Positions 33,222 to 40,474 of a stretch of DNA of 64,000 bases are shown here, in pieces; position 1 is the first letter of the stretch; every line of letters begins with the position of its first letter. The notes beneath the pieces were generated by a model that saw only the letters and a list, made by a program, of their open reading frames with translations, did no database searches and was not told where the DNA came from. Location of the stretch: NCBI GenBank assembly GCA_963786805.1, contig CAWBAK010000002.1, positions 248,001 to 312,000 of the forward strand, written 5' to 3'. This stretch comes from CALGFI01 sp963786805. GTDB taxonomy: Bacteria; Actinomycetota; UBA4738; HRBIN12. Position numbers and translations under genes: made by a program.

Positions 33222-34847
33222 TCAGCCATCGACCGTACCCACATCGGAGGCCGTCGCGCGGCCGGCTCGCTGATCCGCTGCTTCCTCGAGGGCCGTTTCA
33301 CGATCGGCGCCCGAGCCGACGTGCCGCAGGGTGACCACGGCCAGCGCGGCGATCGCGATCGCCACGACCGTCGCGATCGCGGATGACACCCGCATCCCCT
33401 GGATGAATGCGGCGCGAGCGCTTTCCACCAGGGCCGCGCCGAGCTCTCCGGGGAGCCGCTCGGCGACGCCGACGGCCGCCCCCAGCGTGTCGCGAGCGAC
33501 CGCTGCGACGCCGGCGGGGACGCCGGCCGGCATCAGGTCGGCGAGCTCGCTCCGGTAGATGGCCGTCGCCGATGCTCCCCAAGATCGCGATGCCGAGCGC
33601 CCCGCCGAGCTCGGCGCCGGTCTCCGAGATCCCGGAGGCGGCGCCGGCGCGCTCGGGAGGCGCCGAGCCGACGATGAGGTCGGTCGTCGCCGTGAAGACC
33701 GGCGCGAGCCCGAGCGAGATGACCACCGAGGCCCACGACCAACGTCGTGAGGTCGCCCGTTCCGTCGACGGTGGTGAGCATCGCGAGACCGGCGGCGCCC
33801 ATCGCGAGGCCGGCCGCCGATCACGGGGGCCGGACGGACCCGGCGCAGGATCCTGGGGCCGACGATCGACCCGACGATGAACCCGCACGCCGACGGCAGC
33901 GACCAAAGACCCGCCTGCAGCGGCGAGAGCCCGAGCACCAGCTGCAGGTATTGCGCGACGAACAGGAAGTACCCGATCACGATGAAGATCCCGAGCACGT
34001 TCGTCGTGAGCGACGCGTTGAACGCCCGGATCTTGAATAGGCGGACGTCGATCATCGGGTCCTCGAGCGATCGCTGGCGCCGCACGAACACGACGCCCAC
34101 GGCGAGCCCGGCGACGACGGAGGAAACCGGCAGCAGCCCGAGCCCATCCTGCGCGATCTCCTTCAGACCGAAGATCACGGCGAGGATCGCGACCAGCGAC
34201 AACGCTGCGCTCGCGGGGTCGAGGCGTCCCGCGTTCGGGTCGCGGTACTCGGGGAGCAGCCTCGGCCCGAGGACGAGCAGCAGCGCCATCACCGGCAGCG
34301 CGAGCAGGAAGACCGATCCCCACCAGAAGCTCTCGAGCAGGACGCCGCCGAGCACGGGACCGATGGCGCCGCCGGCCGAGAAGCCGGCGATCCAGACGCC
34401 GATCGCGATCGAGCGCTGCCGCGGGTCGAGGAACATGCTGAAGATCAGCGAGAGCGTCGACGGTGCCAGCGTGGCGCCGGCGATCCCCTGGAGCGCGCGG
34501 GCCGCGATCAACATCTCGGCGCTCGTCGAGAACGCGGCGAGCACCGAGACGGCGGCGAAGGCCGCCCCGCCGATCATGAGCAGCCGACGGCGGCCGATCC
34601 GGTCGCCGAGGGTTCCCATCGTGATGAGGCAGCCGGCGACCATGAAGCCGTAGATGTCGACGATCCACAGCAGCTGCGCGCTCGTCGGCTGCAGGTCCGC
34701 GCTGAGCGAGGGCACCGCGAGGTGCAGCACCGTCAGGTCCATCGCGTAGAGCAGGCAGGCGAGCGCGAGTACGGCGAGCCCGATCCATTCACGCCGTCCG
34801 GCCTGGGGCGGGACGGCGTTCGCGCTCCGCTGGGTCTCCGCCGACAT
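33222..34847 (-). CDS. MFS drug exporter, DHA2 (EmrB/QacA) family (three frameshifts)
   Basis: About 540 residues, 14 helices expected. Helix 1 MDLTVLHLAVPSLSADL, motif A TMGTLGDRIGRRRLLMIGG and motif C GPVLGGVLLESFWWGSVFLLALPV are seen. Three single-base insertions shift the frame within 260 bp and cancel out: near 33815 (VIGG then GLAMGAAGLAM), 33727 (VVGL then VVISLGLAPVFTATTDLIVGSAPPERAGAASGISETGAELGGALGIAILGSIG) and 33567 (then TAIYRSELADLMPAG). ATG 34847 has a GGGAGG site. It is preceded by an ECF-type promoter motif, and its gene is divergent from the ECF sigma gene. The return to the original frame argues for sequence errors. Confidence 0.85.
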   Translation of the reverse strand: MSAETQRSANAVPPQAGRREWIGLAVLALACLLYAMDLTVLHLAVPSLSADLQPTSAQLLWIVDIYGFMVAGCLITMGTLGDRIGRRRLLMIGGAAFAAVSVLAAFSTSAEMLIAARALQGIAGATLAPSTLSLIFSMFLDPRQRSIAIGVWIAGFSAGGAIGPVLGGVLLESFWWGSVFLLALPVMALLLVLGPRLLPEYRDPNAGRLDPASAALSLVAILAVIFGLKEIAQDGLGLLPVSSVVAGLAVGVVFVRRQRSLEDPMIDVRLFKIRAFNASLTTNVLGIFIVIGYFLFVAQYLQLVLGLSPLQAGLWSLPSACGFIVGSIVGPRILRRVRPAPVIGGRPRDGRRRSRDAHHRRRNGRPHDVGRGPRWSSRSGSRRSSRRRPTSSSARRLPSAPAPPPGSRRPAPSSAGRSASRSWGASATAIYRSELADLMPAGVPAGVAAVARDTLGAAVGVAERLPGELGAALVESARAAFIQGMRVSSAIATVVAIAIAALAVVTLRHVGSGADRETALEEAADQRAGRATASDVGTVDG

Positions 34848-34879
34848 CTCCGAACCTCCCGTGTGAGTCTCGATGATGA

Positions 34880-34908
34880 GACCGACGGCCGAGCGATAAC
34901 TCATCGGT
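34880..34908 (-). promoter_or_regulatory. ECF-type promoter motif upstream of the DHA2 exporter
   Basis: Minus strand: ACCGATGAGTT (34908-34898), 13 bp, CGGTC (34884-34880). The predicted start site is about 27 bp before ATG 34847, leaving room for the GGGAGG site. One of four copies with identical spacing around the sigma gene. Confidence 0.7.
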
Positions 34909-34995
34909 CGGCGGGCCGAGGCGTCCTCCAGGAGCGGTGTCCGGAGGCTCGCCTATCATGGCCGCTTCGACGGCGTTAACCCGAGAGGACGACCG

Positions 34996-36003
34996 ATGAC
35001 CGAGCTGGCCGAGACCGACGATGGGACCTCACGCGCCGCCACACGCGCGCCCGAGGACCTCGACCGGCAGCTCGAGCAGCATCGGACGGAGCTCACCGCG
35101 TACGCCTACCGGATGCTGGGCTCCGCGTTCGAGGCCGAGGACGCCGTGCAGGAGACGTTCCTTCGCGCCCTGAAGGGGTTCGAGGGGTTCGAGGGCCGCG
35201 CGGCACTGCGATCCTGGCTCTACCGCATCGCGACGAACGTCTGCCTCGACATGCTGGGCGGCAAGGAGCGGCGAGCGCGGCCGATGGACCTCGCGCCGGC
35301 GAAGGCCGCCGACACCGCGCTCGGCGAACCGCTGCCCGAGGTCACGTGGATCCTGCCGGTGCCCGACGACCGGGTCGTTCCGCAGGACGGCGACCCCGCC
35401 GAGGTCGCGGAGTCGCGCGAAACGGTCCGGCTCGCGTTCGTCGCCGCGCTGCAGCATCTGCCGCCCAAGCAGCGAGCCGTGCTCATCCTGCACGAGGTCC
35501 TGCGATGGAAGGCGTCGGAGGTCGCCGAGCTGCTCGAGACCAGCGTCGCGTCAGTGAACAGCGCCCTACAGCGGGCTCGCGCGACACTCGAGGCCATCGA
35601 CGTCGACACGGTTTCGGAGCCGGTCGACGAAGCGCAGCGGGCACTCCTCGCGCGCTACGTCGACGCCTTCGAACGATACGACATGGACTCGCTCACCTCG
35701 CTGCTGCACGAGGACGCCGCCTGGAACATGCCCCCCTACGAGCTGTGGTTGCAGACGCACGACGACATCCGCGCGTGGTGCCTCGGCCCAGGCATCGGGT
35801 GTCGCGACTCCCGCCTGCTCCCCACGACCGCGAACGGCTCGCCAGCGTACGGCCAGTACAAGCCCGCGCCGGAGGGCGACCTCGAGCCCTGGTCCCTCCA
35901 GGTGCTCGAGATCTCAGGCGGCCGGATCGCCGGGATCACGTTCTTCCTGGACACCGCGCGCCTGTTCCCGCTCTTCGGGTTGCCCGCGCGGCTCGAGGCC
36001 TGA
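34996..36003 (+). CDS. ECF RNA polymerase sigma factor with SnoaL-like C-terminal domain
   Basis: 335 residues. Region 2 (LTAYAYRMLGSAFEAEDAVQETFLRALKG, about 32-60) and region 4 (LPPKQRAVLILHEVLRWKASEVAELLETSVASVNSALQRARATLE, about 155-199) are complete. A SnoaL-like/NTF2 fold (ALLARYVDAFERYDMDSLTSLLHEDAAWNMPP to the end) follows, as in the SigG/TIGR02960 group. Such C-terminal extensions control activity in place of a separate anti-sigma factor in related groups (shown for ECF41/SigJ-type factors). No anti-sigma gene lies nearby. The start has GAGAGGA upstream and a vegetative-type TATCAT (34954-34959). Four copies of a bipartite motif around this gene are the likely target promoters. Confidence 0.92.
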   Translation: MTELAETDDGTSRAATRAPEDLDRQLEQHRTELTAYAYRMLGSAFEAEDAVQETFLRALKGFEGFEGRAALRSWLYRIATNVCLDMLGGKERRARPMDLAPAKAADTALGEPLPEVTWILPVPDDRVVPQDGDPAEVAESRETVRLAFVAALQHLPPKQRAVLILHEVLRWKASEVAELLETSVASVNSALQRARATLEAIDVDTVSEPVDEAQRALLARYVDAFERYDMDSLTSLLHEDAAWNMPPYELWLQTHDDIRAWCLGPGIGCRDSRLLPTTANGSPAYGQYKPAPEGDLEPWSLQVLEISGGRIAGITFFLDTARLFPLFGLPARLEA

Positions 36004-36303
36004 ATCGGCGCACGGCAGGACCTCGTCCAGCCCGAGGAGCCCGAGCAGCTCCAGCAGCTCGGGTGGGGCGTCGTCGAAGCGGATCCGACGCCCGAGCCGG
36101 AGCGCGGTGAGCTGCAACCGGGACAGGGCATCGACGGTGACCGCATCACAATCCAGCGCGCCGACCTCGCACGTGATCGGACCGACCGCGCGATCTTCGA
36201 TTAGCGCGCGCGCGCGTTCACACAACGCGGGGATGTCCTCACGCGTGATTGGGCCCTCGAGGGAGAGCGCGGGCGGGTTGGATTCGGGTGGTGGTCGCGG
36301 CAT
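35914..36303 (-). CDS. STAS-domain protein, antisense overlap with the sigma gene
   Basis: 129 residues. A STAS-like domain (about 10-98): LSLEGPITREDIPALCERARALIEDRAVGPITCEVGALDCDAVTVDALSRLQLTALRLGRRIRFDDAPPELLELLGLLGLDEVLP. STAS domains act in anti-anti-sigma switches and in lipid transport; the usual phospho-Ser position reads DAVTVDALSRL here. The start is set at ATG 36303, because the alternative ATG 36339 lies inside the -35 half of an ECF promoter whose start site falls near 36309. The charged C-terminal tail runs through the last 90 bp of the sigma gene on the other strand. Transcription of this gene would therefore produce RNA antisense to the sigma mRNA end. Confidence 0.7.
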   Translation of the reverse strand: MPRPPPESNPPALSLEGPITREDIPALCERARALIEDRAVGPITCEVGALDCDAVTVDALSRLQLTALRLGRRIRFDDAPPELLELLGLLGLDEVLPCADSGLEPRGQPEEREQARGVQEERDPGDPAA

Positions 36304-36314
36304 CCGAGAGAACA

Positions 36315-36374
36315 GACCGGCCGGCCGGAGGAAACTCATCGCTCGACCGATGAGTTCGGCGTCGCCGTACGGTC
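36315..36374. promoter_or_regulatory. Divergent pair of ECF-type promoters (STAS and DUF1905-OmdA)
   Basis: The two -35-like halves form a perfect dyad, AACTCATCG-ctcgac-CGATGAGTT (36333-36341 and 36348-36356). On the minus strand CGATGAGTT is followed by 13 bp and CGGTC (36319-36315), pointing to the STAS gene. On the plus strand ACCGATGAGTT is followed by 13 bp and CGGTC (36370-36374), pointing to the DUF1905 gene. Both keep the spacing seen upstream of the DHA2 exporter and VOC genes. Confidence 0.75.
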
Positions 36375-36409
36375 ACAGCGGGTGGAAGAACTGATCGGAG
36401 GTGGTTGCG

Positions 36410-36859
36410 ATGAAGTTCCGAGCGAAGATCCTGCAGGCCGGCAAGACGGCCACCGGCATCGAGGTACCGGCGAAGGTCGTCGACGCGCTCGGATCGAAGC
36501 GACCGAAGGTCCGCGCGACGATCAACGGCTACACCTACCGAAGCAGCGTGGCGCCGATGGGCGGAACGTTCATGCTCGGCGTGAGCGCCGAGGTCCGCGA
36601 GAAGGCCGGCGTGGCCGGCGGCGACACCGTGGACGTCGAGCTCGAGCTCGACACCGCCGCGCGCGAGGTCACCGTTCCGCCCGACTTCGCCAAGGCGTTG
36701 AAGAAGGATGCGGCCGCCAAACGGTTCTTCGAGGGCCTTCCGTACAGCCAGCAGCGTTGGTTCGTGGACGGGATCGAGGGCGCGAAGAAGCCCGAGACGA
36801 GGCAGCGTCGGATCGAGTCGTTCGTCGAGCGATTGCATGCAGGCCGGGGTGCGCGCTGA
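36410..36859 (+). CDS. DUF1905 and OmdA (YdeI-like) domain protein
   Basis: 149 residues. N-terminal DUF1905 beta-barrel (MKFRAKILQAGKTATGIEVPAKVVDAL, then RATINGYTYRSSVAPMGGTFMLGVSAEVREKAGVAGGDTVDVELELD) and a short OmdA tail (FFEGLPYSQQRWFVDGIEGAKKPETRQRRIESFVERL). Function is unknown; OmdA proteins are linked to cationic peptide resistance. ATG 36410 has GGAGGTGG 7 bp upstream, better than GTG 36401. The ECF-type promoter sits 36-64 bp before the ATG. Confidence 0.88.
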   Translation: MKFRAKILQAGKTATGIEVPAKVVDALGSKRPKVRATINGYTYRSSVAPMGGTFMLGVSAEVREKAGVAGGDTVDVELELDTAAREVTVPPDFAKALKKDAAAKRFFEGLPYSQQRWFVDGIEGAKKPETRQRRIESFVERLHAGRGAR

Positions 36860-36893
36860 CCCGGGAGCAGTGACGCCCACGCCAGACCGGGCA

Positions 36894-36938
36894 TACGGTG
36901 TCCGGATGAACACGACCCGCGGTGCGGGCCGAGCCTGA
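36894..36938 (+). other. Leaderless 10-codon ORF upstream of the SRPBCC gene
   Basis: TACGGT (36894-36899), 6 bp, then ATG 36906 opens MNTTRGAGRA and stops at 36938, 19 bp before the SRPBCC ATG. The geometry is the same as at the leaderless genes of this window. It could be a short leader peptide, or only the first transcribed bases of the SRPBCC mRNA, since an ATG at the transcript start is easily met by chance. Confidence 0.35.
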
Positions 36939-36957
36939 CGAGAAGGAGCGCCTTGCG

Positions 36958-37701
36958 ATGGCCCACCCGTTCGAGCTCACCGACGAGATCCAGGTCGACG
37001 CGACCCCCGAGGAGGTGTGGAACGCGATCGCCACCGGTCCGGGGCTGGACTCGTGGTTCATGGGCAAGAACGAGGTGGAGCCGCGCGAGGGCGGGGCCAC
37101 CCGGATGGAGCTCCCCGGCTTCGCGTTCGAGTCCACCGTGACCGCGTGGGAGCCGCCGACACACCTCCAGCTCCGCTCGCCGGAGGGCCCGGACGGCTCG
37201 GTTCACAACTTCGAGTACACCGTCGAGAGCCGAGGCCAGGGCAACACCCTCGTCCGGTGGCTCCACCACGGCTTCCTCGGTGACAACTGGGAGGCGGAGT
37301 ACGAGGGCCTGAGCGAGGGCGACCCGATGTACTTCGACAAGCTCGCGAAGTACCTCACCTACTTCCGCGGCCGGATCGCGACGCCGGTGAACGTCTTCGG
37401 ACCGCACGTCGGCGACCGCGAGCAGGCTTGGGAGGTCTTCCGCCGCGGTCTCGGTCTCCCGGGCCCCGTCGCGCTCGGCGACCAGGTGCGCCTCACGCCG
37501 GAAGGGCTCCCACCGATCGAGGGCGTCGTCGACTACCTGTCGCCGAGCTTCCTCGGCGTGCGGACCGACGACGGGCTGTACCGGTTCATGCACACGTTCG
37601 ACGCCGCCGCGGGGCTGGGACACCACATCTTCGTCGACGGCCTGGACCAGCAAGCGACCGAGCAGGCGTGGGCGTCCTGGCTCACGAAGCTGTTCGGATA
37701 G
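36958..37701 (+). CDS. SRPBCC (AHSA1-like) domain protein
   Basis: 247 residues. The START/Bet v1-like fold begins FELTDEIQVDATPEEVWNAIATGPGLDSWFMGKNEVEPREGG and runs to about 150. A second part (GDQVRLTPEGLPPIEGVVDYLSPSFLGVRTDDGLYRFMHTF) is typical of longer actinobacterial AHSA1-like proteins. It probably binds a hydrophobic ligand; no enzyme function is assigned. ATG 36958 has AAGGAG 9 bp upstream. Hydrolase and sigma genes nearby suggest a stress cluster often seen with ECF factors in actinobacteria. Confidence 0.85.
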   Translation: MAHPFELTDEIQVDATPEEVWNAIATGPGLDSWFMGKNEVEPREGGATRMELPGFAFESTVTAWEPPTHLQLRSPEGPDGSVHNFEYTVESRGQGNTLVRWLHHGFLGDNWEAEYEGLSEGDPMYFDKLAKYLTYFRGRIATPVNVFGPHVGDREQAWEVFRRGLGLPGPVALGDQVRLTPEGLPPIEGVVDYLSPSFLGVRTDDGLYRFMHTFDAAAGLGHHIFVDGLDQQATEQAWASWLTKLFG

Positions 37702-37718
37702 CAGGAAGGAGTTCCGCG

Positions 37719-38495
37719 ATGGAAACGGTCACCTCGAGGGACGGCACCACCATCGCGTTCGACAAGCTGGGCGAGGGACCGCCGGTCGTGCTCGTCTGCG
37801 GCGGGTCCGTGGACCGCATGGCCGACGCGGCCCTCGCGCAGCAGCTGGCGTCGGACCTCACCGTCTTCAACTACGACCGGCGAGGCCGCGGCGACAGCGG
37901 CGACACCCAGCCCTATGCCATCGAGCGCGAGGTCCAGGACATCGAGGCGGTGATCGAGGCGGCGGGCGGATCGGCGTTCCTGTGGGGTTCGTCGTCCGGC
38001 GCGGCGCTCGCCCTCATCGCCGTGGAGAGCGGCGTCTCGGCCTCGAAGCTCGCGTTGTGGGAGCCGCCGTACATCCCCGACGAGGTCCCCAAGCCGCCCG
38101 CGGACCAGGTGGAGCAGTACGAGACGATGGTCGCCGAGGGCCGGCGCGGCGACGCGGTCGAGTACTTCATGTCGAAGGTGGTCGGCATGCCGCCGGAGTT
38201 CGTCGCCGGGGCGCGGAACGCTCCGTTCTGGGCGGCCACCGAGGCGCTGGCGCACACGCTCGCCTACGACGCGCGGATCATGAGCGACTACACGGTGCCG
38301 GTGGACCGGGCGGCTTCCGTCAAGGTCCCGACGCTCGTGGTCGCGGGCGGGGCGGACATGCCGTGGATGCGACAGACCGCCCAGGCGCTCGCGGACGCCC
38401 TTCCCGATGGCCGGGTCCGGTTCCTCGACGGACAGGGTCACGACGTCGACCCCGCGGTCCTCGCTCCGGTGTTGGTCGAGTTCTTCACCGCCTGA
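37719..38495 (+). CDS. Alpha/beta hydrolase
   Basis: 258 residues. TTIAFDKLGEGPPVVLVCGGSVDRM (oxyanion region), VFNYDRRGRGDSG, nucleophile elbow LWGSSSGAALAL with the catalytic Ser of GSSSG, the Asp in VAGGADMPW and the His in GQGHDVDP. Esterase or related C-X hydrolase; substrate unknown. ATG 37719 has GGAAGGAG 7 bp upstream and lies 17 bp after the SRPBCC stop, so they are cotranscribed. Confidence 0.88.
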   Translation: METVTSRDGTTIAFDKLGEGPPVVLVCGGSVDRMADAALAQQLASDLTVFNYDRRGRGDSGDTQPYAIEREVQDIEAVIEAAGGSAFLWGSSSGAALALIAVESGVSASKLALWEPPYIPDEVPKPPADQVEQYETMVAEGRRGDAVEYFMSKVVGMPPEFVAGARNAPFWAATEALAHTLAYDARIMSDYTVPVDRAASVKVPTLVVAGGADMPWMRQTAQALADALPDGRVRFLDGQGHDVDPAVLAPVLVEFFTA

Positions 38496-38529
38496 GGATC
38501 GCGCGACGGGCTCGCTAGACTGACCGGCC

Positions 38530-39384
38530 GTGTCGGAGATCGGTGGGGCGGCGTCGGATCCCGCGGATCGTGAGCGTGAGCGCGGGCGCATCACCGATCT
38601 GCTGAAGGCTCACGCGCCTCCGGACTGGCAGGAGCGGTTCCGGACGGACGAGCTGCTCGACGCGATCATCGACGGCGAACCGATCCAGATGTTCGTGATG
38701 GCCGCCGACATCCGCGAGTCCACGACGCTGATGAAAGAGGCGATCCGCTTCGAGCGCTTCGCCTTCACGATGGACAAGTTCGTGAGCGCCGTCCGCCGCG
38801 GGATCGGTGCACCCGGCGGCTGGTTCGACAAGTTCACGGGAGACGGCTTCCTCGCCTACTGGATCGTGCAGACCGCCCCCGAGGACGCGTACCACGAGCA
38901 GTTCGTCGAGGCGGCCGGCAACATCGTGCACACCGCCCATACCCTGATCGACTTCTTCCACCGGCTCGTCCTGGAGGACTTCCGCAGCAACTCGCGGAAC
39001 CTCTCGGAGGGCGTCGGCCTGTCGATGGGCCTGGACGCCGGACCGGGATACCTCGTGCAGATCGGCGGCGAGCTCACCGTCGTCGGGCCGCCGGTGGTGG
39101 GCGCCGTCCGGATGGTCACGGCCGCCGCGCGCCCTCGCGAGATCATGGCGAACGTCTTCCTCGGCGAGCGCCTGCGCGCCGAGCAGGACGGCGTGTACGA
39201 GGGGCTCGGCGTGACGGTCTCGCGCGAGTTCCGCCCAACGAAGGAGTATCCGCGGGGTCAGGAGGTCTACGCGTTGACCTTCGACGGCGACGGGTCCGGT
39301 CTCGAACGCTCCCAGGGTTCGTCCGATGACGGACCCTCCGAACCCGAATCGGAGGGTCCGATCGCGGGAGGACCCGGCCGATGA
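38530..39384 (+). CDS. Class III nucleotidyl cyclase-like protein, probably degenerate
   Basis: 284 residues, starting at GTG 38530, 8 bp after TAGACT. A cyclase homology domain (about 50-245) has both metal-Asp regions, VMAADIREST and FDKFTGDGFLAYW. The motif that in active enzymes reads GxxVNxAxR is GPPVVGAVRM, so the transition-state Asn is missing. Catalysis is doubtful and a regulatory, nucleotide-binding role is possible. No membrane helix or sensor domain is seen. The C-terminal 30 residues are low-complexity (Ser, Glu, Gly), and their DNA forms a 12-bp hairpin. Confidence 0.75.
   Translation: MSEIGGAASDPADRERERGRITDLLKAHAPPDWQERFRTDELLDAIIDGEPIQMFVMAADIRESTTLMKEAIRFERFAFTMDKFVSAVRRGIGAPGGWFDKFTGDGFLAYWIVQTAPEDAYHEQFVEAAGNIVHTAHTLIDFFHRLVLEDFRSNSRNLSEGVGLSMGLDAGPGYLVQIGGELTVVGPPVVGAVRMVTAAARPREIMANVFLGERLRAEQDGVYEGLGVTVSREFRPTKEYPRGQEVYALTFDGDGSGLERSQGSSDDGPSEPESEGPIAGGPGR
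39330..39360 (+). terminator. Strong hairpin inside the end of the cyclase-like gene
   Basis: CGGACCCTCCGA (39330-39341), loop ACCCGAA, TCGGAGGGTCCG (39349-39360): a perfect 12-bp stem ending 24 bases before the stop codon. An alternative pairing of GGGTTCG with CGAACCC overlaps it. It may terminate transcription, or encode nothing special and only stabilise the mRNA end. Confidence 0.45.
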
Positions 39385-39420
39385 CCGATCGAGGGCCTCA
39401 CCACCGTCACGCCAGTGCCG

Positions 39421-39792
39421 TCAGGCCGGGGGCTCCATCGGGCTCATGAGCTGGAAGTAGTTGTCGTCCGGATCGGAGAACGTGGCGATCGACATCCCCG
39501 AGGCCGAGGCCTGGTCCGGCTCGTATGGCTCCTGGATCACCGTCGCACCGGCCGCCTTGAGGCGTTCGAAGTCGCCCTTCACGTCCGCGGTCTCGATGTT
39601 CCAGATGACCCGGCCCGGGGCGGCGTTCTTGCCCTTGACCTGATCGTGCGGGCCGACGGTGACAGCACCGCGGCCGATGATCCAGCCGGTGTAGCCGCCC
39701 TCGTCCCAGCCGGGCTTGCCGAAGAGCTTGGTGTAGTACTCGGCCAGACGCTTCGGATCCTCAGACCCGATCAAGATGCTGTTCAGGTTCAT
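39421..39792 (-). CDS. VOC family (PhnB/glyoxalase-like) protein
   Basis: 123 residues, single VOC domain: MNLNSILIGSEDPKRLAEYYTKLFGKPGWDEGGYTGWIIGRGAVTVGPHDQV, PGRVIWNIETADVKGDFERLKAAGATVIQEPYEP, IATFSDPDDNYFQLMSP. The final motif DPDDNYFQL lacks the Glu that usually binds metal (Gly-Asn-Glu position reads D-N-Y), so a binding protein is as likely as an enzyme. ATG 39792 has GGAGG upstream. Its promoter matches the ECF-type motif found four times in this region. Confidence 0.85.
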   Translation of the reverse strand: MNLNSILIGSEDPKRLAEYYTKLFGKPGWDEGGYTGWIIGRGAVTVGPHDQVKGKNAAPGRVIWNIETADVKGDFERLKAAGATVIQEPYEPDQASASGMSIATFSDPDDNYFQLMSPMEPPA

Positions 39793-39843
39793 CCTGCCTC
39801 CATTTCGTCCATCGGCTTCCGTCTCCACTCGACTATCTCATCA

Positions 39844-39872
39844 GACCGCGACGGGCGACCGAACTCATCGGT
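39844..39872 (-). promoter_or_regulatory. ECF-type promoter motif upstream of the VOC gene
   Basis: Minus strand: ACCGATGAGTT (39872-39862), 13 bp, CGGTC (39848-39844). The predicted start site is about 46 bp before ATG 39792. Confidence 0.7.
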
Positions 39873-39884
39873 TCCCGGCGGTCA

Positions 39885-40217
39885 TCACGAGACGAACGCC
39901 CTCGCCTCGGCAACGAGCGCCCTCCACCGGCGGGATGCGGCCGGCGGAAGGCTCAGCCACTCCTTCATGACCCGGCCCGGGCTGGGCTCGAAGCGCCGGC
40001 CGATGCCTTCGTCGACCAGCTCGTCGACCCGTGCCTTCGGAACCCGCACCACGAGCTCGCCGTGCACGAGCATCGCGTAGATCTTGTTCGAGATCCGCAG
40101 CCCTTCGGACCGCCCGAAGCCGGTACCGCCCTTGACCCCTCGCAGCCCCAGCTCGGCCTCAGCGATCGGACCCCAGACCTGCTCGGGCGTCCTTGGCTTC
40201 CTGCCCACGCTCGTCAT
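39885..40217 (-). CDS. TfoX N-terminal-domain-like protein
   Basis: 110 residues. The core RISNKIYAMLVHGELVVRVPKARVDELVDEGIGRRFEPSPGRVMKEWLSLPP resembles the TfoX_N fold of small actinobacterial proteins. Function is unknown; the competence role of gamma-proteobacterial TfoX should not be transferred. ATG 40217 was chosen as the last start before the conserved part; no good Shine-Dalgarno site precedes it. The gene ends just upstream of the VOC promoter. Confidence 0.6.
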   Translation of the reverse strand: MTSVGRKPRTPEQVWGPIAEAELGLRGVKGGTGFGRSEGLRISNKIYAMLVHGELVVRVPKARVDELVDEGIGRRFEPSPGRVMKEWLSLPPAASRRWRALVAEARAFVS

Positions 40218-40474
40218 GCGCCGTGTCTCACGGGATGAGCCAAGGGCTGAGCATGGGCTCAGCCTAGAACTCCCGCTCACCCGCGTATACAGCCAGCATC
40301 CCTACTCCGAGGTGCATAGCCACCGAGAGCATGGGAATGCGCACGTTCCTCTAGCTGGTCTCGAGACCGGTGCGCTCGGTGTGTGCACGCTCCTATCTTC
40401 TGGCCGAAAGGCCGTCGGCGCGTCCCTACGGAATCTGCTAGACCTGTTGGTCCACGATCCCTGAGGGGGGATGT
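40218..40474 (+). promoter_or_regulatory. Long leader region of the PhoX-like gene
   Basis: A 257-bp gap with no ORF. It contains a perfect palindrome GGTCTCGAGACC (40357-40368) and a possible -10 TATCTT (40394-40399). Two small hairpins follow: GGCC-GAAA-GGCC (40402-40413) and GACC-tgtt-GGTC (40441-40452). GAGGGGGG lies just before ATG 40475. It may be a structured 5' leader, but the conserved cores of the common riboswitch classes I know (for example c-di-GMP-I or cobalamin) are not seen. Confidence 0.4.

Noticed and set aside
33205..33235. Fifth ECF-like site (GTCGATGGCTG, 13 bp, CGGGA, minus strand) before the RibD-like gene
   Set aside because: Spacing fits, but both halves have several mismatches and it overlaps the end of the exporter ORF; likely chance.
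34986..35000. ECF motif at the sigma gene's own start (CGACCGATGACC)
   Set aside because: It matches only the first half, lacks GTT and CGGTC at 13 bp, and overlaps the start codon, so autoregulation by this motif is not supported.
36301..36341. STAS protein starting at ATG 36339
   Set aside because: This ATG lies inside the CGATGAGTT half of an ECF-type promoter whose predicted start site is downstream of it; ATG 36303 was chosen.
40394..40474. c-di-GMP-I or other known riboswitch
   Set aside because: Only a GGCC-GAAA-GGCC hairpin resembles one; the conserved core of c-di-GMP-I (GCAAAGCC) and other known cores is absent.
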